This document shows, one piece after another, positions 17,547 to 25,688 of a stretch of 64,000 bases of DNA (positions are counted from its first letter, which is position 1; every line of letters starts with the position of its first letter). A program made the position numbers and the translations under genes. The notes beneath the pieces were generated by a model. That model was not told where the DNA came from. It ran no database searches and was given only the letters and a program-made list of their open reading frames with translations. Source of the stretch: Actinoallomurus bryophytorum (GTDB lineage: Bacteria; Actinomycetota; Actinomycetes; Streptosporangiales; Streptosporangiaceae); NCBI RefSeq assembly GCF_006716425.1, contig NZ_VFOZ01000001.1:1860001-1924000 (forward strand). The letters run 5' to 3'.

Positions 17547-18323
17547 ATGATGACCCACGTGCGTAAGACAGCAGTGGTGACCGGAGCAAGCAGTGGCATC
17601 GGCGCGGCGACCGCACGCAGACTCGCCGCCGAGGGGTTCGACGTCGTGCTGGCCGCGCGGCGGCGGGACCGCCTCGACGAGCTGGCCGCCGAGATCGAGG
17701 CCGCCGACCCGTCCGGCCGGCGAGGCGGCGTGGCGGTCGTCACCCTCGACGTGACCTCAGCGGAGTCGGTGGCGGCTCTCGCGGCGGCGGTGCGGCAGTG
17801 CCACGTCCTCGTCAACAACGCGGGCGGCGCGTTCGGCCTCGACCCCGTGTCGAGCGCCGATCCCGACGACTGGCAGCGCATGTACGACACCAACGTGCTC
17901 GGCCTGATGCGGACCACCAAGGCCCTGCTGCCGATGCTGGTCGAGAGCGGCGCGGGGCACATCGTCAACATCACCTCGCTGGCCGCCCACGCCGTCTACG
18001 AGGGCGGTGCCGGCTACACGGCCGCCAAGCACGCCGCCGCAGCGGTCAACGGCACACTCCGACTCGAGCTGTACGACCAGCCGGTACGCGTGACCGAGGT
18101 GGCCCCCGGCATGGTGGCGACCGCGGAGTTCTCGCTCGTACGGTTCAAGGGCGACGCGGAGAAGGCGGCCAAGACGTACGAGGGTGTGGCCGAACCCCTG
18201 AGCGCCGAGGACATCGCGGACTGCGTCGCGTGGGCGGTCACCCGGCCCGCGCACGTCAACATCGACCGCATCGACGTCCAGCCACGCGCCCAGGCCGCGG
18301 CGCACAAGGTCCATCGGGTCTGA
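17547..18323 (+). CDS. Short-chain dehydrogenase/reductase (YdfG-like)
   Basis: 258 aa classical SDR. It has the cofactor loop TGASSGIG at residues 12-19, the NNAGG motif, a catalytic Ser in ITSLAAHAVYEGGAGYTAAK and the Y-x3-K pair in the same stretch. The basic residues after the glycine motif (AARRRDR) favour NADPH. It resembles YdfG-type 3-hydroxy acid dehydrogenases; the substrate is unknown. An SDR gene also lies next to mshA in mycobacteria (Rv0484c). No Shine-Dalgarno precedes ATG 17547, so the mRNA may be leaderless, or translation may begin at GTG 17559. Confidence 0.88.
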   Translation: MMTHVRKTAVVTGASSGIGAATARRLAAEGFDVVLAARRRDRLDELAAEIEAADPSGRRGGVAVVTLDVTSAESVAALAAAVRQCHVLVNNAGGAFGLDPVSSADPDDWQRMYDTNVLGLMRTTKALLPMLVESGAGHIVNITSLAAHAVYEGGAGYTAAKHAAAAVNGTLRLELYDQPVRVTEVAPGMVATAEFSLVRFKGDAEKAAKTYEGVAEPLSAEDIADCVAWAVTRPAHVNIDRIDVQPRAQAAAHKVHRV

Positions 18324-18379
18324 CCTCCGGCCGGCACGTCCCCGGCCGGGGGCGTACGGCGGAGGCCACACTTGGCGCC

Positions 18380-19276
18380 ATGTCTCAGGGACGGCGGCCC
18401 GAGGGGACCAGCACGCGCGGGACGACGGCACCCAACCGGCTGCGCCGCGTCGACCGCTGGATCGCCCATGTCCACGGCCCGCTGCTCCGCCGCCACGACC
18501 GGCCGCTGGTCGTCGACCTGGGGTACGGAGCCTCGCCGGTCACGACCGCCGAGCTGTTCGCGCGGCTGCGCGCGGTGCATCCGCGGGTGGAGGTCGTCGG
18601 GATCGAGATCGACCCGGCCCGGGTCGCCGCGGCCCGGCCCTGCCTGCGGGAGGGGCTGTCGTTCCGGTTGGGCGGCTTCGAGCTGCCGGTCGAACGCCCG
18701 CCGGCGCTGATCCGCGCGTTCAACGTGCTACGCCAGTACGAGGAGGCCGACGCGTGGGCGGCCTGGGACCGGCTGTGCGCCGGCCTGGCACCGGACGGCG
18801 TGCTCGTGGAGGGCACCTGCGACGAGATCGGCCGCCGCGCCGTCTGGGCGTCCCTGCACCGTGGGCGCCCGGGCGGTGCGGCGGTCCCCCACGGCGGATC
18901 CGCGCCGGGTCCGCGTGGACGGCCGCCGGTGGCCGTTCCGGCCACGATCACCTTCGCGGCGCATCTCGCGTCGCTGCCGCGCCCGTCCGAGCTGGCCGAG
19001 CGGCTGCCGAAGACGCTGATCCACCGCAACGTACCCGGCGAACAGGTGCACGAGCTGCTGGCCGCGTTCGACCGCGCCTGGGCGGCCGCGGCGCCGCAGT
19101 CGGTGTTCGGTCCCCGCCAGCGCTGGATCGCCGCGGTCGGGCTCCTCGCCCGCGACCACCCCGTCCACACCCGTGCGCCGCTAGGCGGCCGGGCACGCTG
19201 GCGGCTCGGCGAGGTCACCCTTCCTTGGTCGGCCGCCGGGCCGGCGGTCCCGCACCCGCGCGCACCGCGTTCCTGA
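18380..19276 (+). CDS. Class I SAM methyltransferase-like protein
   Basis: 298 aa. A SAM-binding motif I (LVVDLGYGASPVTTAELF) and motif II (VEVVGIEIDPARVAAARP) are clear, and LIRAFNVLRQYEEADAWAAW follows. The C-terminal part is unfamiliar but ends with WRLGEVTLPW. It resembles conserved mycobacterial proteins encoded near mshA, with no known substrate. ATG 18380 (MSQGRRPEG) is used, since the frame reads far upstream through the SDR gene only as a shadow. It lies 56 bases after the SDR stop and may be co-transcribed. Confidence 0.8.
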   Translation: MSQGRRPEGTSTRGTTAPNRLRRVDRWIAHVHGPLLRRHDRPLVVDLGYGASPVTTAELFARLRAVHPRVEVVGIEIDPARVAAARPCLREGLSFRLGGFELPVERPPALIRAFNVLRQYEEADAWAAWDRLCAGLAPDGVLVEGTCDEIGRRAVWASLHRGRPGGAAVPHGGSAPGPRGRPPVAVPATITFAAHLASLPRPSELAERLPKTLIHRNVPGEQVHELLAAFDRAWAAAAPQSVFGPRQRWIAAVGLLARDHPVHTRAPLGGRARWRLGEVTLPWSAAGPAVPHPRAPRS

Positions 19277-19347
19277 CCATCGGTCAGGGCGGGCCCCTCG
19301 CAATTTGCCCATGAGTCCCGTCCGGCACTCGCCTGCCCGATCGCTGA

Positions 19348-19418
19348 CCGAAGTCAGAATCGCTGTTCGGATGCCTTGACCTCATCGGCCGTGCCGCCAT
19401 TCGGATGCCCGAAGTCAG
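19348..19418. repeat. Short interleaved repeats in an intergenic region
   Basis: CCGAAGTCAG occurs at 19348-19357 and 19409-19418. TTCGGATGCC occurs at 19366-19375 and 19400-19409. The two elements are nested in the 220-bp gap before the membrane protein gene and could be operator half-sites. The rest of the gap shows nothing I recognise. Confidence 0.55.
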
Positions 19419-19496
19419 GACTTTCGCCCATGGAAGTCGGTCTCCGCGCGCTGAACGGTGGAGATACGACTCGGCTCACCTGAGGAGATGGTTCTT

Positions 19497-20198
19497 ATGC
19501 GTGAAGGCCACGAGATGCGGTGGGGTGGCCTAGCCGGTATCGGCGCGGTGATCCTCGCGATCGTCGCCCGGATAGTGATGGGTGGGGCACCCCGGAGCAC
19601 GGACACGATGGGCGTGATCGCCTCGTACCTGAACGACAACCGGGGCCGGATCCTGCTGGCGGCCATTCTCTACTCCATCGCGATCGCGCTGTTCCTGTGG
19701 TTCGGCGCGACGCTGGCCGCCGCCTTCCGGCGCGCGGATGACCGGAGTGACCTGCCCGCGATCGTGCTGGCCGGCTTCATCTTCGTCTCCGCGATCGCCT
19801 TCGTCGCCATTTCCCTGTTCGGCGCCACGGTGTACGCCCTGACGGTGCACGCGGGCCTGCTGATCCTCGCCGCCGTGCCGTACAGCGCCACGGCCGTCAT
19901 GGCGACGATCGCCGGGATCGCGATGGCGCTGCCACTCGCCGCCGTCGCCATGGCCATCGCCCGGACGCACGTCTTCCCGATGTGGATGGCCATCTTCGCC
20001 GGCATCGTCGCGCTGATCTCACTGGTGGCGGCCTTCACCGTGTGGGCGACCAAGGGGGCGTGGGCACCCGGTGGCTGGGTGCCGACCTACATTCCGATGG
20101 TGCTGCTGGGGCTGTGGATCCTGGCGGCGAGCGGACTTCTTGTACGTGAGCATCTTCCGATGATGCGCACGCGGGCCTCGCACATCATGGGGGCCTGA
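19497..20198 (+). CDS. Polytopic membrane protein of unknown function
   Basis: About 233 aa with six probable membrane helices (GLAGIGAVILAIVARIVM, ILLAAILYSIAIALFLWFG, IVLAGFIFVSAIAFVAISLF, LILAAVPYSATAVMATIAG, MWMAIFAGIVALISLVAA and a last one at IPMVLLGLWILAASGLLV). It resembles DUF4386-like proteins common in actinobacteria, but I cannot name a family with certainty. ATG 19497 follows TGAGGAG by 9 bases; an in-frame GTG at 19458 is less likely. The gene is monocistronic and converges on the macrodomain gene. Confidence 0.75.
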   Translation: MREGHEMRWGGLAGIGAVILAIVARIVMGGAPRSTDTMGVIASYLNDNRGRILLAAILYSIAIALFLWFGATLAAAFRRADDRSDLPAIVLAGFIFVSAIAFVAISLFGATVYALTVHAGLLILAAVPYSATAVMATIAGIAMALPLAAVAMAIARTHVFPMWMAIFAGIVALISLVAAFTVWATKGAWAPGGWVPTYIPMVLLGLWILAASGLLVREHLPMMRTRASHIMGA

Positions 20199-20213
20199 GC
20201 CGAGGGCGGACGC

Positions 20214-20269
20214 GGGACGCCGTCGCCATGGGGCGTCCCGTAGGGCCCGGCGCGGACCCGCGCCGGGCC
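20214..20269. terminator. Tandem hairpins between converging genes
   Basis: GGGACGCC (20214-20221) pairs with GGCGTCCC (20232-20239). A second perfect 11-bp stem, GGCCCGGCGCG (20244-20254) / CGCGCCGGGCC (20259-20269), follows. They separate the membrane protein and macrodomain genes and probably end transcription from both sides. Confidence 0.75.
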
Positions 20270-20281
20270 GTCCGTCGCCTG

Positions 20282-20791
20282 TTATGCGTTCAGTGCCCGC
20301 TCGAAGGCCTGGTGGACGTCGGCGGTGAAGAGGACGAACCGTACCTCCTCCACCGGCCCTGACGCCTCGCGCACGGTGCCGACCGCGATGCGCGCGGCGT
20401 CGTCGAGCGGCCAGCCGTAGATCCCCGCGGAGACGGCGGGGAACGCGACGGTCGCGGCACCCAGCTCGGCGGCGACCCGGAGCGACTCGCGGTAGCAGGA
20501 CGCGACCAGCTCGGACCGGTCCTCGGACTTGGCGTACACCGGCCCGACCGTGTGGATCACCCACCGTGCGGGCAGCCGGCCGGCCGTGGTCGCCACCGCC
20601 TGCCCGGTCGCCAGGCCCTTGCCGTAGTGCGAGGCCCGCAGCCGGCGGCACTCCGCCAGGATCTCCGGCCCGCCCCGGCGGTGGATCGCGCCGTCCACAC
20701 CACCTCCGCCGAGAAGCGAGGAGTTCGCCGCGTTGACGATCGCGTCGGCCTCCTCCTTCGTGATGTCCCCCTGAACCAGCCTGATGCGCAT
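20282..20791 (-). CDS. Macrodomain ADP-ribose hydrolase
   Basis: 169 aa stand-alone macrodomain of the MacroD/YmdB type, which removes ADP-ribose from proteins or hydrolyses O-acetyl-ADP-ribose. Motifs in order: VQGDITKEEADAIVNAANSS, the catalytic loop GGGGVDGAIHRRGG, then VIHTVGPVY and FPAVSAGIYGWPLDDAA. ATG 20791 (MRIRLVQGDIT) fits the family start; the frame is open for another 540 bases antisense to the next gene, a high-GC artefact. It is divergent from an ADP-ribosylglycohydrolase gene 99 bp away. Confidence 0.93.
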   Translation of the reverse strand: MRIRLVQGDITKEEADAIVNAANSSLLGGGGVDGAIHRRGGPEILAECRRLRASHYGKGLATGQAVATTAGRLPARWVIHTVGPVYAKSEDRSELVASCYRESLRVAAELGAATVAFPAVSAGIYGWPLDDAARIAVGTVREASGPVEEVRFVLFTADVHQAFERALNA

Positions 20792-20890
20792 GCCTGCGAC
20801 CTTCCGCGATACTCGGAGCCTTCTCCCGCAGGATGACATCTCGTCCCGCCCGATCCGACCAGGCGCGGTGGGCGGATATCGTCTCTGCCG

Positions 20891-21748
20891 ATGACCGCCT
20901 TCGACTCCCTCACCGGTCTGTCCGTCGGCGACGCGTTCGGCGCTCAGTTCTTCGCCATGGAGAACCGGCATCTGCTGCTCGATGAGGCGGCAGTGCCATC
21001 CGCTCCTTGGCCGTGGACCGATGACACAGAGATGGCCTGCAACCTCCTCGACGTCCTCCAGCGTCACGGACAGGTCGAACGCGATGCCCTCGCCACCGCC
21101 TTCGCCGATCGTTACGACCCTTACCGTGGGTACGGGCCGGGCACGGTCGTCCTGCTGCGCGGCCTGCGTAACGGCGAGGCCTGGCGTACCGCCGCCACGG
21201 CGCAGTTCGGCGGTCAGGGCTCGATGGGCAACGGTGCTGCCATGCGTGTCGCGCCGCTCGGCGCGTACTACCCCGGTGACCTCGAACGCGTCGCTCTGGA
21301 AGCCGCTGCCTCCGCCGTTGTCACCCACGCCCACCCCGAGGGCATCGCCGGCGCGATCGCGGTCGCTGTCGCGGCCTCCTACGCCGCGCGGGGTGACGCG
21401 TCCGGACTGATCGAAGCGGTCCTGTCACACACCCCGCCGGGCAAGGTTCACGACGGCATACGCCGGGCGGCGGACCTGTTCGGCCGCACCCGTGAAGAGG
21501 TCGCGTACGAGCTCGGCAACGGCTCCCGCGTCCTGGCTCACGACACCGTCCCCTTCTGTATCTGGGCCGCCGCTCGTCACCTCACCGATTACGAGCAGGC
21601 CGTACGCGGTTGCGTCGCCGTGGGAGGAGACATCGACACCACCGCCGCGATCACCGGCGGGATCGTCGCCGCCCACACCGGTGTCGACGGCATTCCACGC
21701 GCCTGGCGCGAGGCCCGCGAGCCGTTGCCCGACTGGCTCACCCCCTAA
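20891..21748 (+). CDS. ADP-ribosylglycohydrolase family protein (DraG/ARH-like)
   Basis: 285 aa ADP_ribosyl_GH fold, expected to release ADP-ribose from modified arginine or other acceptors using two Mg ions. N-terminal LTGLSVGDAFGAQFF leads to the metal-binding PWTDDTEMACNLLDVL, then GQGSMGNGAAMRVAPLG and the C-terminal metal site VGGDIDTTAAITGGIVAAHTG. All key Asp/Thr residues are present, so it should be active. It begins 99 bp from the divergent macrodomain gene, and together they would form an ADP-ribosylation-reversal pair. No ADP-ribosyltransferase is visible nearby. Confidence 0.92.
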   Translation: MTAFDSLTGLSVGDAFGAQFFAMENRHLLLDEAAVPSAPWPWTDDTEMACNLLDVLQRHGQVERDALATAFADRYDPYRGYGPGTVVLLRGLRNGEAWRTAATAQFGGQGSMGNGAAMRVAPLGAYYPGDLERVALEAAASAVVTHAHPEGIAGAIAVAVAASYAARGDASGLIEAVLSHTPPGKVHDGIRRAADLFGRTREEVAYELGNGSRVLAHDTVPFCIWAAARHLTDYEQAVRGCVAVGGDIDTTAAITGGIVAAHTGVDGIPRAWREAREPLPDWLTP

Positions 21749-21858
21749 CCCTCACACGGACGGGGTTCGTGAAGAATCCTCGTTCTCTCGTGTAATCCGC
21801 TGACGCGTTCTCCGACTTCTTGGCGTATCGCCCTCCAGAAGAGAAGAGAGGAGGTGGC

Positions 21859-22413
21859 GTGGACGAGCGAGAGGCCCGATTCACCCGCCTCTACGAGACG
21901 TACTACCGCAACGTCTTCGGCTACGTGGTGCTGAAAGTCGCGCCCCAGGCCGCCGAGGACGTGACCGGCGAGGTGTTCACGGTCGCGTGGCGGAAGGTCG
22001 ACGAGATCCCCGAGCGCGCGCTGCCGTGGCTGCTGGGCGTGGCCAGGAACCTCGCCCGTCAGTCGCACGGAGCGGCCGGTCATGCGCGTGGCCTGGTCGA
22101 CCGGCTGGCCGGTCTGACCACCGACGCCGACCTGCACGCCTGGGATGCCGCCGACCATGTCATAGCCCGCGACCAGGCGCTGGCCGCGCTGCGTGCCCTG
22201 CCGCCCAAGGAGGCGGAGGCGGTCACCCTGACCGCCTGGCACGGGCTCGAGCCCGCCGACGCGGCCCGCGTCGCCGGCTGCTCCCGTGCCGCCTTCGTCG
22301 TCCGGCTGCACCGGGGGCGCCGCCGGCTGGCCAGGGCACTCGACGCGTCCCACGAATCCGCGGAGGCGCCGTCACGCGCCCCACGCCCGCGAGTCATCCA
22401 GGAGAAGCCGTGA
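21859..22413 (+). CDS. ECF-family RNA polymerase sigma factor
   Basis: 184 aa sigma-70 family ECF factor. Region 2 (RFTRLYETYYRNVFGYVVLK and AEDVTGEVFTVAWRKVDEIP) and region 4 (LRALPPKEAEAVTLTAWHGL, then AARVAGCSRAAFVVRLHRGR) are recognisable. GTG 21859 is preceded by GAGGAGGTGGC, an excellent ribosome site. Its stop overlaps the start of the next gene by 4 bases (GTGA), so the two are translationally coupled. The partner probably modulates it. The target promoters are not identified. Confidence 0.9.
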   Translation: MDEREARFTRLYETYYRNVFGYVVLKVAPQAAEDVTGEVFTVAWRKVDEIPERALPWLLGVARNLARQSHGAAGHARGLVDRLAGLTTDADLHAWDAADHVIARDQALAALRALPPKEAEAVTLTAWHGLEPADAARVAGCSRAAFVVRLHRGRRRLARALDASHESAEAPSRAPRPRVIQEKP

Positions 22414-23564
22414 AGCACGACGAACTCGACAGCGTGATCAACGCCCTGAAGCCCGCGATGGTCGACCGGCTCGCCGACGCGGCCTACGAACGGCACTCCG
22501 ACGCCGCACTGATCCGAGCCGGTGCGTCCACGGTGAGTCCGCACCTGCTGCGGAAGCGGCGGCCGGTCCGGCGGCTGGCCTTCGCCACCGGTGCGACCGC
22601 GGTGGTGGCCGCCACGGCGGTACTGGCCGCGGGAACGCTGTCCGGAGGCCGTCAGGGAACCCACGACGGCGGAGTCACCGGACGGAACGGGGCGATCGAC
22701 ACCCGGGCGTTCCTGCTCGCCAGCGCGGATACGGCCGCCAGGCAGCCCGCCACCCACGGAACCTGCTGGTACAACCGGACCCGCATGTGGGAGAACGTGC
22801 CGATCCCGATGGGGAAGGACGTGAGCAAGGCCCGCGCCCGGGTGAACGCGGGCAAGTCCAGCGCTCAGATGCTCGAAGCTCTGACCGCGAGCAGTGCCGA
22901 GCAGTGGGCGTGCACCCTGCCGGGCGGGACCGGCATGCGGTTCCGTGGGCACTCGCCACTGGACATCCAGGTCAGGTTCCCCGCCAAGAAGAACGAGGCG
23001 GCCTGGCGGGCGGCGGGCTCCCCGCCGCTCATGGTCAACGGCGGCACCACGGCGTCCAAGCCGTCCACGGTCACCTATGACAAGGGCTCGCATCTGGTGA
23101 ACCCCGACATCGGTTCCCATGAGATCGAGTGGAGGAGCGTACCGAAGCTGCCCGCGACCAGGAGCGGCCTGGAAAGCCTCCTGCGGAGGCTGTGGCAGGA
23201 GGACCGCAAGGGCGGCGCGAACGGCTACCGCGCCCCCGCCGATTTCGGCGAGTACGTCTTCGTCAGCGCCTGGGACCTGTTCATGGCCCCGACCACTCCC
23301 GGCACACGCGCGGCCCTCTATCGGATCCTCGCGGACTCTCCGTCCGTCCACGTCACCGGGCAGATCAAAGACCGCGAGGGCAGGTCCGGCGCGGCCATCA
23401 CCGCCCAGGGCGTACGGCTGGTGGTGGACCCGGCGACCGCCCAGCTCCTCGACTTCGAGCAACTACCCAGCGGCGCCGGCGGCGCCAAGGGCTCCGCCAA
23501 CGGGTACTTCGCCTTCGAACGCCAGGGTTGGGTGAAGAGGATCGGCGCCCTGCCCGCCTCCTGA
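22410..23564 (+). CDS. CU044_5270-like membrane protein coupled to the ECF sigma factor
   Basis: 384 aa. A short cytoplasmic N-terminal helix region is followed by a basic stretch and one membrane helix (RRLAFATGATAVVAATAVLAAG, about residues 52-75 with its basic flank). A long extracytoplasmic domain with WYNRTRMWENVP, FGEYVFVSAWDLFMAPTTPG and a terminal DPATAQLLDFEQLPS completes it. This layout fits the actinobacterial CU044_5270 family, repeatedly found beside ECF sigma factors. Role as an anti-sigma or sensor is inference; no zinc-binding HxxxCxxC motif is present. GTG 22410 overlaps the sigma stop. Confidence 0.8.
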   Translation: MKHDELDSVINALKPAMVDRLADAAYERHSDAALIRAGASTVSPHLLRKRRPVRRLAFATGATAVVAATAVLAAGTLSGGRQGTHDGGVTGRNGAIDTRAFLLASADTAARQPATHGTCWYNRTRMWENVPIPMGKDVSKARARVNAGKSSAQMLEALTASSAEQWACTLPGGTGMRFRGHSPLDIQVRFPAKKNEAAWRAAGSPPLMVNGGTTASKPSTVTYDKGSHLVNPDIGSHEIEWRSVPKLPATRSGLESLLRRLWQEDRKGGANGYRAPADFGEYVFVSAWDLFMAPTTPGTRAALYRILADSPSVHVTGQIKDREGRSGAAITAQGVRLVVDPATAQLLDFEQLPSGAGGAKGSANGYFAFERQGWVKRIGALPAS

Positions 23565-23570
23565 CCGCCA

Positions 23571-23601
23571 TCGCGGCCGGGCACCGTGTGTCCGGCCGCG
23601 A
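23571..23601. terminator. Hairpin between converging genes
   Basis: TCGCGGCCGG (23571-23580) pairs perfectly with CCGGCCGCGA (23592-23601) just after the CU044_5270-like stop, before the converging hexapeptide gene. Confidence 0.7.
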
Positions 23602-23653
23602 GGCTCCAGCGGTGGACGGACGCGGGGCCGGCATGGCCGGTCCGGACGCGGGG

Positions 23654-24265
23654 TCAGAGCGCGCGGTCGGTCCAGTCGGAGGCCTCGGCGCGGAGGATGG
23701 CGGACGAGCGGCGGTTCAGCGCCGCGAGGTCGTTGTGGCCGTCGTCGAGGGCCTGGGAGTCCAGGTCCGCCATGCGGCTCGCCTCGGCCGCGTCCGCTGT
23801 GATCAGGACCTGGTCGCCGTCCGGGACCGCGTGGTGGTGCGTCCCGACATGGCTCCCCGGCGGCAGCAGGGTACTCACGTGGACGATGCTCCCCGCGCCG
23901 AGCCTGCTGCCCTCGCCCACCACCGCGCCCTGGAAGACCATCGCGCCGGTGGCCGCGTAGCAGGCGGCCTCGATCACGCAGCCGGTGAGTGACACCAGCG
24001 GGCCGATGAGGGACTCGGCTCCGATGCGCATCGGGAAGGCGGGGCGGTGGGCTCCGCCGACCGAGCGGACGACGGCGCCCGGCAGGACGACCACGCCGGC
24101 GTCGAGCCGCACCTCGGGCCCGGAGCTCTCGATCACCGCTCCGTGGCCGACGACGCATCCCTCGCCGATCAGCACGTTGCCGACGATCCGGGCCGACTCG
24201 GCGATCCGTGCGTCGCGGGCCACGATGGGGCCGACGTCGTTGCGTTGAACGAGCACGTCCCGCAC
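23654..24265 (-). CDS. Left-handed beta-helix (hexapeptide repeat) protein
   Basis: 203 aa made of hexapeptide-repeat turns: ARIAESARIVGNVLIGEGCV, VRLDAGVVVLPGAVV, and VVGEGSRLGAGSIVHVSTLL. This resembles gamma-carbonic-anhydrase-like or acyltransferase LbH proteins. The carbonic anhydrase three-His metal site is not evident as a set, although GTHHHAVP is suggestive. The last 45 residues are helical (EASRMADLDSQALDDGHNDL). Start ATG 24265. It is monocistronic; the substrate is unknown. Confidence 0.78.
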   Translation of the reverse strand: MRDVLVQRNDVGPIVARDARIAESARIVGNVLIGEGCVVGHGAVIESSGPEVRLDAGVVVLPGAVVRSVGGAHRPAFPMRIGAESLIGPLVSLTGCVIEAACYAATGAMVFQGAVVGEGSRLGAGSIVHVSTLLPPGSHVGTHHHAVPDGDQVLITADAAEASRMADLDSQALDDGHNDLAALNRRSSAILRAEASDWTDRAL

Positions 24266-24317
24266 CCTATCCGCCGGGGTGGGAGACCTGCCGCGCCCGA
24301 GGGGACGCGACGCCGGG

Positions 24318-25688
24318 TCACGCCGGTGGGATGTTGGGGTTGAGGCGGAACAGGTTCGCCGGGTCGTGGACGGCCTTGAGCTCGGTCAGCCGCCGGTGGT
24401 CGCCGGGTTCGTAGGCGGCACGCACCTCGTCGGCGGTGGCGTGGTCGCCGTAGATGAAGTTCAGCACACGGCCGCCCGTCGTCCACGGTTCCATCGCCTC
24501 GTACACGTGCCGGTGCGCGGCGCGTACGGTGTCCCGGTCGAGGCCGTCGAGCGGGGACAGAAGACGCAGCAGGTACGGCGCGTCCCAGTGGGCGACCGCG
24601 CTCGGCACCGCGGGCGTACGTGCGAGCGCACCGCCGAGATGACGCAGGTCGACCACGCACGGGACGGGCGCGTCCGGCCCGGCCAGGGCGGCGACCGTCT
24701 TCACCGCCGCCTCGTCGAGCCCGGACAGCAGGACGTTGGTCCCGGAGTACGCGTGCGGTCCGGGCGGATCGTTGTAGATCGAGTCGCTCTTCGCGTACGG
24801 CATCTCGGCGAGCGTGTCGAGCAGGCACGGACCCGCCGCCCGCAGCGGTGCCACCAGCCGCTCCCCCGCGACGGCATCGCCGAGATGGGCGACACGGACA
24901 TGGACGACATGGCGGCCGCGGATCGGCTCGGGGATCACGGGCAGGTCCGGGAGCGGGACCATCCCCACCGAGGCGGTCAGTTCCTCGGGCAGCGTACGAG
25001 TCCACCCGGCGAAGGCCCCCAGGACCTCGGCGGCCGACTCGGCGGGAAAGAACAGTCCTCCGCCGTAGATCCGGGTGACCGGCACGAGGCCGATTCGCAT
25101 GCCGGTCACCACGCCGAAGTTGTCCCGGCCCCCGCGCAGCGCCCAGAACAGGTCGGGATCGGTCTCCGCGGTGACGTGCCGCTGCCGTGCGCCGGCGGTG
25201 ACGACGTCGATCTCGGTGACGTGATCCGCCGCGTAGCCGTGGCGGCGGGCCAGCAGTCCCAGTCCGCCGCCGAGGGTGTAGGAGACCGCGCCGGTGTCCG
25301 GGGCGCTGCCGTTCAGCGGCGCCAGCCCGTACGGCGTGACCTCGTCGATCACCTGGCGCCAGCGCACTCCCGCCTCGATCCAGGCGGTACGCCCGGCGGC
25401 GTCGACCCGCACCCCGGTCATCCGGCGCGTGCTGATCAGCACGCCGCCGTCCGCGGCGACCGACAGTCCGTGCCCGGTCGCCTGTACGGCCACCGGAAGG
25501 TCACGGGCGGCGGCGAACGCCACCGCCGCGCGTACGTCGTCCGCTCCGGTGGCACCGACGATCACGGTGGGCTCGTGGCACCAGCCGGTCTGGAACCCCC
25601 GCCGCTCCCCGTCGTAGTCGTCATCGCCGGGTCGCAGCACCGGTCCTCGTACGCGGGCGGCAAGAGTCTCAAGGTCGGAATCACTCAT
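24318..25688 (-). CDS. FAD-binding oxidoreductase (VAO/BBE family)
   Basis: 456 aa berberine-bridge-like flavoprotein. The N-terminal FAD_binding_4 domain contains VIVGATGADDVRAAVAFA and QATGHGLSVAADGGVLISTR, whose His probably carries covalent FAD, then YTLGGGLGLLARRHGYAADH and LRGGRDNFGVVTGM. The second covalent-attachment Cys of bicovalent enzymes is Asp/Asn here, so 6-S-cysteinylation is unlikely. The C-terminal BBE motif is NPNIPP at the very end. ATG 25688 overlaps the end of the MFS gene by 8 bases, so both form one operon facing a LysR regulator. The substrate is unknown. Confidence 0.9.
   Translation of the reverse strand: MSDSDLETLAARVRGPVLRPGDDDYDGERRGFQTGWCHEPTVIVGATGADDVRAAVAFAAARDLPVAVQATGHGLSVAADGGVLISTRRMTGVRVDAAGRTAWIEAGVRWRQVIDEVTPYGLAPLNGSAPDTGAVSYTLGGGLGLLARRHGYAADHVTEIDVVTAGARQRHVTAETDPDLFWALRGGRDNFGVVTGMRIGLVPVTRIYGGGLFFPAESAAEVLGAFAGWTRTLPEELTASVGMVPLPDLPVIPEPIRGRHVVHVRVAHLGDAVAGERLVAPLRAAGPCLLDTLAEMPYAKSDSIYNDPPGPHAYSGTNVLLSGLDEAAVKTVAALAGPDAPVPCVVDLRHLGGALARTPAVPSAVAHWDAPYLLRLLSPLDGLDRDTVRAAHRHVYEAMEPWTTGGRVLNFIYGDHATADEVRAAYEPGDHRRLTELKAVHDPANLFRLNPNIPPA

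Noticed and set aside
20282-21334. 350-aa extended form of the macrodomain protein
   Set aside because: Residues before MRIRLVQGDIT lie antisense to the ADP-ribosylglycohydrolase gene and have no family similarity.
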